A stretch of DNA of 64,000 nt, from the NCBI GenBank assembly GCA_000827325.1, contig KN832874.1, forward strand, positions 386,044-450,043, written 5' to 3'. The stretch comes from Oidiodendron maius Zn (lineage: Eukaryota; Ascomycota; Leotiomycetes; Myxotrichaceae). The position numbers were made by a program, and so were the translations under genes. Shown here piece after piece: positions 56,383-64,000 of the stretch (position 1 is the first letter of the stretch; each line of letters begins with the position of its first letter). The notes below the pieces were generated by a model. It ran no database searches. It worked only from the letters and a program-made list of their open reading frames with translations, and was not told the DNA's origin.

Positions 56383-57499
56383 TCACCTCCGCGCCACTAA
56401 CGGAAAACTCCTAGTACTCAGCATCACTCCTTTCACACTCCTAATGCCCGCCTTCACCTTTCCAATCTCGTCATCCTCCGTATCCTTCATCATCTCCCCG
56501 AACCCTTCTCTCCCATACCGATGTGGCTGCACATACACCAGATCCTCCAGGTAGTCTGTCAGACCGTTAGCCGTTGTCGAGAGATTGGAAACCTCCTTCC
56601 CCTCGCTCATGCTGATATTCAAAAGGTTGGAGATCCGGTTGGATAGGGATTTTAGACTGGTCTCCTGCTTGTCGATGGGGTTTGCGCTCGAGGCAGAGCC
56701 GGGACGTGGGGAGACGGGAGGGGATGTCTGCACGCCGAAGTCACGGTGGAACATCTCTGTCGGGTCTTCATCACTCTCTTCATCATCGTGATTGGTATTT
56801 ATATATTTGAGGGCGTCCTCGTGCGCTATCTGAGAAGGGATCTCCGAAACGACAGCCTCGAGTTTGGATATTAGTTTGGAGAGGTTGGAGGAGGCTGTTG
56901 AGGCGAGGGAGTGGCGGGATTCGGTAAGAGAGGCGAGCATGGGGGTAATGAGGTAGTTATTTGTGCCATAGAGGAGGGCGGATAAGGCGCCAAAGATGTA
57001 GAGGGTGGTGCGGAGGCGTGATAGAGTAACGAGGGGAGTGGGTTGTTGGGGAGTAGTGAGGAACTCGGGGTATGTGATTACGGGAGGAGTGCTTCGTGGT
57101 GGTGGTGGTGGAGAAGAAGAAGGGGGATCTGGGTATGTTGGTCGCGGCTGTAATGAGCTTGGAGAATCCTGTGGACATATTAGTTCATGATTCCATGGTG
57201 TTATCTTCAAGACTTACTGTGGATGGAGCTGGCGCCGAAGCATCTGGATGGCGCGTGATGCCGATGAGACTTTGAATCTCCTCGTTGTTTAGTCCCTTGC
57301 TCTCAAGGAAGGATATCTTTTGGTCCGTTGATGCATTGCGCACTTCCTCCTCTTCCAGGAACTTCTTCGCCTGATCGATCAAGTTGGCTCGGCTTGGCGA
57401 TTGGGGTTGAGAATCTCCTTCTGTGGGAGCTGTGTTCTTTAACTCAGCGTGCCGCGATGGCACAACCGAATTCTTCTGACTTGGGTCTGAATTACTCAT
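56383..57499 (-). CDS. Pex14-domain peroxin (Pex14 or Pex14/17, Pex33)
   Basis: Two exons, 57499-57218 and 57168-56383, are separated by a 49-nt intron and give about 355 residues. The N-terminal Pex14 domain is clear: LIDQAKKFLEEEEVRNASTD followed by QKISFLESKGLNNEEIQSLI. This three-helix domain binds WxxxF/Y motifs of the Pex5 receptor. A Pro-rich stretch and a PPVITYPEFL segment precede a hydrophobic helix (LRTTLYIFGALSALLYGTN), then a coiled-coil-like region and an acidic/Ser-rich C-terminus. It should dock cargo receptors at the peroxisome membrane. Filamentous ascomycetes have both Pex14 and a Pex14/17 (Pex33) protein, and I cannot decide between them by eye. Confidence 0.85.
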
Positions 57500-58525
57500 G
57501 CTGTAGGCTCTGGGTGGTGGAGGTTGGCAATTCTGGAAGCCATTTCCTCCTCCAGAGAATGTTCAGAAGATGCCGCGGCTCAGAAGGATTGATGACTAAT
57601 CATGACAGCACCAATTAAATGCCGGTTGAGATTAAGTCTCGCCTCAACGCCCTCGTAAACCAGAAACATCAAGCCTGAAATCCATGAATATCGCTATCTC
57701 AACGACCCTTTTCCATTGTGATAACTACATATTTTTGATATAGGGTACTGTTGTTCTGATGACATCTCATTAATTTGAGTGGATTTAAGCTCTCCAACCC
57801 CGTATCCTGAGTCCTAAACACCAGCTTCAACGAAATCTCGACACCGAAAGGCTGCGTCTAGGACATGTCAGGGCGGGTTGACCGGCCAAGTAAAAGAGTT
57901 CGAAGATTAAGCACGGATTCTGAGGGCTCATCAGCTAGCTACGACTGGACCGATCGGAGGAAAGGGGGAACGTCTGGAAGGGTGGATCGAACGGCGTCTG
58001 GCCATCATCACGAGTAAGCAACCTTTCCACGTACTTTGAATTTACCAGGCGTTGTGTTGGCGGCATTGGCGTTGGAACTGGAGGGAACACTATCACTGGC
58101 GTCAATATGCCGCGGACATGAAATTAGCATTTTTACATGTCTTGGACAAGGCTATGGTCATGTGCAATGGACATGCCAGAAATCTGCTGCAAGGGAAATT
58201 CGTGATCGGCTGCTAGCAAACGAGTGGCTAGCATCGACTTCACTCTGGTCGATTGCATGAAAGTCGTGCACCAACCGTAGACCTCGCAGATTCCTCTTCC
58301 TACATCTTCACTCGTCGTGGACCCAACGTAAGTGCGTTTAAAATGCGGTCGCGACTCCTTCTTTGACTTGGCACTTTGCTCTCCTCTCAGCTCGTTTGAT
58401 ATCCTTTCGAAAATCAGTACGACACAACACCTGCACCTTCTCCCGGTCAGAACTTTTATCATCCACCTACATCAACCAAAACTCCTACTCTAACTGAACC
58501 ATCTGTCTTCTCGTACTCTCGCATC
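57500..58525. other. Divergent intergenic region with one small reading frame
   Basis: This 1.0-kb gap lies between the divergent peroxin and IES2 genes. Apart from the small frame at 57865-58017, listed separately, no gene is visible. The region before 58526 is pyrimidine-rich, as expected of a 5' leader. Confidence 0.5.
57865..58017 (+). CDS. Possible small basic protein or upstream exon
   Basis: This 50-codon frame begins MSGRVDRPSKRVRRLSTDSE and continues with a Ser/Asp/Arg-rich, nuclear-protein-like composition, repeating SGRVDR. Its stop codon TAA lies inside a consensus donor, GA-gtaagc, so splicing would remove it. An acceptor (ttaccag) about 35 nt downstream would add about 18 codons in frame before a stop. 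It could be a small gene, the first exon of a longer IES2 transcript, or chance. Confidence 0.25.
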   Translation: MSGRVDRPSKRVRRLSTDSEGSSASYDWTDRRKGGTSGRVDRTASGHHHE

Positions 58526-59858
58526 ATGGTTACCATTGTGACCACGCGCCGCAGCCTCCGCACAGCGGTCATTAAAGCCAGAGAGTCGCCCGCTGATCCC
58601 ATGCTGCGTAGGTCCACCAGGTCGCGTCGTACAGCTGTGGATAATTCGGCCACAGCTACTGTCTCACGTGGTCATAGAACTACCTCTTCGCTCAGCCCGG
58701 AATCAATGCGTCTTACCGTTAAAGCCCCATCTAGCAAACTGCGAGAGGCCACTCGCACGAGCGGGGGCCGAGAGCAGTTTGTCGGGGGCCAGATCATCGA
58801 GGGGAAGCGACCAAGACATGTCAAGAAAAGCTACGTCGTGGAATCTGATAGTGAAGACGAGGATGAGGATGAGGAGATGGACGATGTTGTAGATGATGAA
58901 GAGGAAGAGGAAGATGAGGAAGATGACGAGGATATGGATGGTGAAGAGGATGAAGAGGCTGACGCCGATGCTGATGGCGATATGGATATCGATGTTGCGC
59001 CCCCGCCACCGACGATCAAGGTCTCCAAAGCTAGAGGTGGAAAGACCATAGTGGCTAGACAGCCACCTAAAGGCAGCACCATAGCAGTTCAACCGAGAGA
59101 AGTTCAGCTGGTCAGCGATGACGAGGAGCTGAGTGAGCTGGATAGTGAGGTCGCAGAGGAAGAAGCCATGCAGACCGGTAACGAAGAAGAAGAGGTCGAA
59201 GAGGAAGACGAAGATGAAGATGAGATTGACGTTGAGGCAGAGGAAGACGAAGAGGATGATATGGACAGTGATGATGACACTGGTATGGGAGGGAGCCGTG
59301 CTTCTACCCCTGACCTTAACAAATTGACCAAGAGGCAACGCGCGAGACTGGAAGAGGGTGGAAGTGGCCATCTACTCGCTCTCCCTGATGGTAAATCTCC
59401 TCCACACGTGATATTAATAATGTTAACGCCTTCCAGAGGTCCAAGTTAAGAAGCATCTAACGGCCGAAGAGCATGCCATGAGACGTGCAGAAATGGCCCG
59501 GCGTAGAAAGAATCTTAGTGAAAAGCGTAACGAGGAAGAAAAGGTGTGATTCCTCACTCGCTAACTAAAATCCTTGCTTATCGCTATATAGATGGACACA
59601 ATCAACAAGCTCCTCAAGAAGCAAGCCCCTAAAACCAATGCTCGACGAAACAATCTCAACATTGGCACCGACGCGTCTCCAGATCCTGAGAGCATTAAGC
59701 CCAACCCCCTGTTTCTCAGATGGGTCAGTACTGAGGACGGAAATTACATTGGTGTTCCTGAAGAGTGGCTGGAGGGTCCTGTTGGCGCTGTATTCCAGGG
59801 CGGAGTGAAGCAGTCTGGTCCTGGGATGGGCGGAAAATTGATCGAGGAGATATCGTAG
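58526..59858 (+). CDS. IES2: INO80 chromatin remodelling complex subunit Ies2
   Basis: Three exons, 58526-59390, 59437-59543 and 59592-59858, give about 412 residues. The N-terminus is basic and Ser/Arg-rich and includes MRLTVKAPSSKLREATRTSG. A long acidic region follows, about 130 residues of mostly Glu and Asp with VQPREVQLVSDDEELSELDS in the middle. The C-terminal PAPA-1 domain is diagnostic: NKLTKRQRARLEEGGSGHLL, HLTAEEHAMRRAEMARRRKN and KMDTINKLLKKQAPKTNARR. Ies2 binds the Rvb1/Rvb2 ring with the Ino80 ATPase and is needed for nucleosome sliding. Introns are 46 and 48 nt. The acidic tract may contact histones. Confidence 0.92.
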
Positions 59859-60097
59859 TTGCGTCTCGCTTTGAATGTTTTTGCTAGCATTGGTATCGCT
59901 TGGTCTTGTGTGTTCGGAGACGTATTGAAGTACGATGGTGTCTGAAAAGTTGATAGAGCTAGCATTATCTTTAATAACATGCAGCACAGTGCTTATCTAG
60001 CTGCTCGGGATTCTCAAGTGGGCACATTTGCATTCATTCCGAGGTAAGTTTGTACATAATTCATAAATACCATCTAAATGAGTTCTATCTATTATTC

Positions 60098-62106
60098 CTA
60101 GCCATTACATAACGCCGCTACATCACTCGGTAGCGTCCACTCCTTCATCAGATCATTTCGGATCTGGAATTGCATCAGCAACCCCGCCTCCATATGCCAC
60201 GCGATATGGCAGTGAAGTGCCCATAGGCCCGGGTTGTCCGCGCGGATACGGATCATCGCCCAACCGTATGCGTCGATCGTCATGGTGTCTCTGCGCATGG
60301 GATTCGTGATGTTCAAGCTCTCGTATGTTGACCAGTCGAAGTCGCCACTGGACCCATCGGCCATGATCCAGAACTGGTAGCCATGGAGGTGGAATGGATG
60401 CGCGCCCTCATCAAGAGAGTTGATTAGGAGGTCAATGACTTGAAGTTCAGGCACGGTGATGATGAATTGGGATGAGGGGAAGGCGGTGCTGAGGCCTAGA
60501 TTGTTGAATGTGGCGTTGTCGGCATGCAGCCCAGTTATGGCTTGATTGAGCGTCGGGACGGTCAAGGGGACCCAGGTGGTGGAGTTGATGTAGGCTAGGT
60601 CAATAGCGTAGTCGTGGATCTGGAACGAGACGTCGATTCGGAATGCTTGGTCCGGAGATGGGGCATCTTCGGCGACGAGAGGGACAAGCTCTGTGACGTT
60701 GAGGTCCTGGCACTGAAGTTCTAGGGCAGTGGTCCAGTCAACAGACTCAGTATCCAGGGGTTCGTAGGTGGTATTTGTGTATGTCAGGAGGGCTAGTACA
60801 TTAGGGTTTAGGACCGGGAGGTTGTCATCCCCAAAGCAAAAGGTGTTCAGCCAGGCTCGGATCCAGTAATTAGTCGCGGTCTGGTTAGTATGAATGATGA
60901 CGGAGTACCGCTGAGCAATGTGTATGGGTAGGCGATGCACTGTTACAGGCTCCACGAGGGTTGAATCTGCTTCGATTACTGTAAGGGTGTGATTATCGAC
61001 GGAGAACTGGAACTCGCCAAAAGATCCTGTGTTAATCAATCTGAATCGATATCGTTTATTCTGGCTGACTACGAAGGAAGCTTGCGTCGAGTTATCTTGA
61101 CAAATGTACCCACTGTCGGGGTCATATGATGAGCAATTGAAGCTGAGACGGTCAGCAAGCATAAAGCAAACTGGAATTAGGGACGAACTAATTAGTGCCT
61201 TGAATAAGGCCATTATCAGGGACAGGCTCCAGATTCTCATTACCCGAAGCGAGGTAGCCTGGTAGCAGGGACGCACTCAGATCGTGGTACCAGTCAGAGA
61301 GCAAAATAATCTGATCAAAGTCATATCCTACCCGGATGGAGGCTTCATCGGGCGCGTGAATGATCAGTGGACCAACAAGACCGTCCGAGTACTGCGTTTG
61401 GAAATGTGAATGATACCAGTAAGTACCGTACTGGTTCTCGAGCGTGAAATTATATAAAAAACTCTTTCCAGGTGGAATGGGACACTGTGTAACGCCTGAA
61501 GTCCCATCCATCCAGTTGGTACCATTTTGATAGAGTCCGTGCCAATGAACGGTCGTTGCATTTTGTAGAGTATTGGTAACGTTGATTAGCAGGCGGTCAC
61601 CTCTGTTTGCCTCGATTAACGGCCCGGGAAACTGGCCATTGAAGACGAGTAAGGTACGGACCACACCTTAATAGTCAGAACTCCGTGTTTGTGAGTGCGG
61701 AGGGAGGCTTACCGTCAGGAGCCGCTTGAATCTCGCTGACAGTGAGATTGTAGACTCGCGTAGTTGGGGGAGCATTCAAGTCCCAATTCATGTCTAGGCT
61801 GTAGTCCAAGGTGCTACGCCGCCATGACTGGACAGTTCCCAGGGCCGTGTCACTCAAAGCTGTGGGACTCGGTAGCGGACTGGATACCGACGAACTCGAT
61901 ACCGACGGACTCGATCCTGGAGGCGTGGAAGATGCTGTGCTATGGTGGTGTTTCAAGCCTAACCCCAATCCCAACCCTAATGCCAACGCAATTACAGCAA
62001 ATAAGATAATGCCTCCAACAACTACTACCAGGCGCCCCGATTTGCGTTCTTGGGCTAACGCTTTGGCTGCTGGCGCTGCCTCGGCTGAAGATACCTCCTT
62101 CGACAT
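60098..62106 (-). CDS. Multicopper oxidase with N-terminal membrane anchor
   Basis: Three exons, 62106-61713, 61666-61189 and 61142-60098, joined through two 46-nt introns, give about 638 residues. A cytoplasmic head of about 23 residues and an anchor (RLVVVVGGIILFAVIALALG) are followed by a Ser/Pro stalk and three cupredoxin domains. All copper motifs are present: TTVHWHGLYQ, GTYWYHSHFQTQ, GAHPFHLHGYQFW and WALHCHIAWHMEAGL. The residue at the axial type-1 copper position is Leu, as in Fet3 and many laccases. Fet3 ferroxidases are anchored at the C-terminus, so this type II layout differs. The substrate (iron, phenols or pigment precursors) is not determined. The second donor (gttcgt) is weak but gives the expected reading. 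Confidence 0.88.
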
Positions 62107-63547
62107 GGCGAAGCTGATCGTACAACAAAGCACTGGCTGGGTTATATAGAGGCGCGCATCATTGCAACCAGTGCAATACAATACACGAAGAACAGAGGAC
62201 TATTAGAAACTGATATAAGATGACTTGACGTTGACGTTGAAGGTTAGTTTGCCAGGAGGCAAGGTGGGACAGCAAATATAATTGGACGAGCGGATTGCAC
62301 AAGCACAACAAACCCCCTGTTGGAGCAGTGGCAGAAGATGCGCGGTACAGATGGGGCCAGACATGAAGAAGGCGTATCACACTTGCATATACCTACCTAC
62401 GGGAAAGGATAATATACGCGCAGGAAGCATCCCAGCGTTTCCACAGAAAAAAAAAAGGGCAGTTTGCAACGGGATGAAGTTTACCTCCCCCTCCTGGGTT
62501 AGGCTTACCAAAAGCCTCCCGCCTTTCTGGAAGAACTTCTGTGCTGAGTCCCAGCACAAAGATCTTGAGCACGGCCACCCGTCTAGCGACAACTGCCAAT
62601 GTGCCATGCCACAGTATATGATCCATCCTACTTCTCATCTCGGTGAGTACATTATTCCAGCAGCATCCTCCGCTCCCCTTACAATAGCTCTAATGGCCTT
62701 CAGAATGGCTATATTTAAACATCGCAAGACGATCCTTCTCTCATCATCCTCGGAGACACATCCGCGCCGCCCAGCCCCTCGCCCTGCCCCTCCCTCGCCC
62801 TGCCGGGCATCGCCGTGCGCACTGATCAATCAGAGAATGGGCGATTGTAAGCCCCCGCGAAACTGCCAAGCTCAGCTGTCGAATGCCAAGCGCACGCTGA
62901 GGAACGTGGTGCCCCACCTGCAGAGGTCGGCCAGGCCGGCCAACGCTGGAGGACGCTGGAGGACGCTGGGGATCAAGGATGGGGTTTGATCCCGGGTGCT
63001 GGGTGATCCTTGTCCCGCCAAGTATTCGCCGAAGATCTGGGCGTTAGACCCATCTGTCTGGCTGTCGTGTAAACCTTTCCGTGCGGCGTCAGACTCTTTG
63101 TGGCAGGTCGAGTGGTTCTCTGTACTACGACTGCCCGGTGGGACGCGAAAGCCTGCGAGGGTTTGGAGGGCACGGAATTATGGCTCCGTAAAGCCACAGT
63201 CGCCAGTAGCTTAACTCGAAATCGACATGATAGACCATCAATTCCAATCCCGCAATCACGTTTCGCTCCTGCCCCTCAGTAATGTACCTGCAGAACGTTT
63301 CTGTCAGGCTGGACGCCAGTAGAGAAGGCCCCAGCAAGCCTGGAACCCCTGCACTCTTTTCAACCTCCCTTAGCTAGCAGGTGCTTCGACGAAAGCTTGC
63401 AGCACGCGCTGCACAGCACGGACAACCGACTGAGGGTATAAAGCTCCAAGAGCTCCCAGTTGTCCACGTTGTGGCGTGCAGAGATCGGCATCCGCAAGAC
63501 ACCTTTTGACAGCTTCAATTCTTGACAGGTCTTTCCTATCTGCAAAT
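62107..63547. other. Divergent intergenic region, 1.4 kb
   Basis: This separates the divergent multicopper oxidase and acid phosphatase genes and holds both promoters. Frames up to 235 codons (62282-62989) have no motif. A 10-bp unit acgctggagg is tandemly repeated nearly three times at 62943-62972. Confidence 0.5.
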
Positions 63548-64000
63548 ATGCAATTCGTTCTCGCTTTTGCCTTGGCCTTTGATGCCGTCTTGGCAACCTC
63601 CTCATCTGCCGTGAGGCCGACCTCCTCGCTCATCGAGCCGGCCCTCACTCAGATTGAGGCTACCGCTGCCACGGCCACTGCGCTGTCGCCAGTCTCCAAC
63701 GTTAAGGGCGCTGGATTTGACCGTTTCGTTCAGATTTGGCTTGAGAACACTGTATGATACTTTTGTCCTGTGCAATTCGAAATTATGGCATTCTACGTTC
63801 TAACCTTGCACAGGACTTTGATAAGGCTGCCGCCGACCCTGACTTCCAATTCCTCGCCACCCAAGGCATCACTTTGACAAACTACAATGCTGTTACGCAT
63901 CCATCACAACCTAACTACGCTGCCGTCGTAGCAGGGGATATCTTTGGCCTGGATAACGATGATTTCATCGCTGTTGGCAATAATATCTCCACGGTCGTCG
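63548..64000 (+). CDS. Secreted acid phosphatase, phosphoesterase family (5' part)
   Basis: Exon 1 is 63548-63751 and exon 2 begins at 63814 and runs off the window edge in frame. A signal peptide (MQFVLAFALAFDAVLA) and a Ser/Thr/Ala-rich linker precede VKGAGFDRFVQIWLENT, DFDKAAADPDFQFLATQGIT, LTNYNAVTHPSQPNYAAVVA and GDIFGLDNDDF. These match the fungal phosphate-repressible acid phosphatase (PhoA/aphA-like, phosphoesterase) family, which releases phosphate outside the cell. The ENT Asn/Thr and the HPSQPNY His belong to the conserved N-terminal active-site region. About 130 of perhaps 430 residues are in the window, so integrity cannot be judged. The 62-nt intron has a gtatga donor. Confidence 0.88.

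Noticed and set aside
58703-59371. 222-codon minus-strand frame with Phe/Ile/Leu runs
   Set aside because: It is the complement of the Glu/Asp-rich tract of IES2, which creates an artificial hydrophobic frame.
62282-62989. 235-codon plus-strand open frame
   Set aside because: Low-complexity composition, a poly-A run, and no domain. It overlaps tandem repeats in a promoter region.
1-64000. Virus-like or LTR elements, CRISPR arrays, biosynthetic gene cluster
   Set aside because: I saw no terminal-repeat pair, polymerase, integrase or capsid-like coding, no CRISPR-like array, and no clustered synthase/tailoring genes. The LYS2 carrier domain belongs to lysine synthesis.

Overview
The window is nuclear DNA of a filamentous ascomycete (Pezizomycotina). 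The genes are protein-coding, mostly interrupted by short GT-AG introns of about 45-105 nt, and include families typical of moulds: the LIM-binding adhesion regulator PtaB, HbrB, a Pex14-domain peroxin, sedolisin, a GNT1-like glycosyltransferase and a DUF4050 protein. I cannot place it more finely. It reads as ordinary euchromatin with housekeeping genes. I saw no intact transposon, no biosynthetic cluster, no tRNA or rRNA gene and no virus-like element.

Layout. 1-4 kb: a TENA/THI-4-like gene in otherwise empty DNA. 4-14.6 kb: an SP-repeat protein, the divergent ribosome-biogenesis pair UTP7/TSR1, a nine-exon pantothenate/allantoate-type transporter, and peptidyl-tRNA hydrolase 2. 16-20.4 kb: a membrane-anchored aspartyl-protease-like protein without catalytic aspartates, and a Golgi-type GNT1-like glycosyltransferase. 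20.4-25.3 kb: a gene-poor stretch with an inverted minisatellite pair, an AT-rich block and gene-like remnants. 25-32 kb: a HAUS4-like coiled-coil protein, mitochondrial aspartate aminotransferase, nicotinamide riboside kinase and a sedolisin. 32.5-40 kb: alpha-aminoadipate reductase (LYS2), an orphan type II membrane protein and a SET protein. 41.5-52.6 kb: PtaB, a possible small gene, HbrB (TORC2), GON7 (KEOPS) and VPS39/VAM6 (HOPS). 54-64 kb: DUF4050 protein, Pex14-domain peroxin, INO80 subunit IES2, an N-terminally anchored multicopper oxidase, and the 5' part of a secreted acid phosphatase that runs off the right edge.

How genes relate. Several neighbours are divergent over 360-1000 bp and may share promoters: UTP7/TSR1 (both small-subunit ribosome assembly), AAT/NRK1 (both linked to NAD redox metabolism), HbrB/GON7 and LYS2/orphan. 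Others converge with 3' gaps of 100-400 bp: SP-repeat/UTP7, HAUS4/AAT, NRK1/sedolisin, GON7/VPS39.

Most worth a second look: a 3-nt microexon followed by a 10-nt microexon in the aminotransferase gene; the inverted pair of a 55/68-bp element that differs by exactly one 13-bp unit; the degenerate 25-residue SP repeats; the 31-residue tandem duplication in the DUF4050 protein; and the protease-like membrane protein lacking its active site. Exon coordinates were read by eye from splice consensus, reading phase and recalled family conservation. No alignment or search was run.
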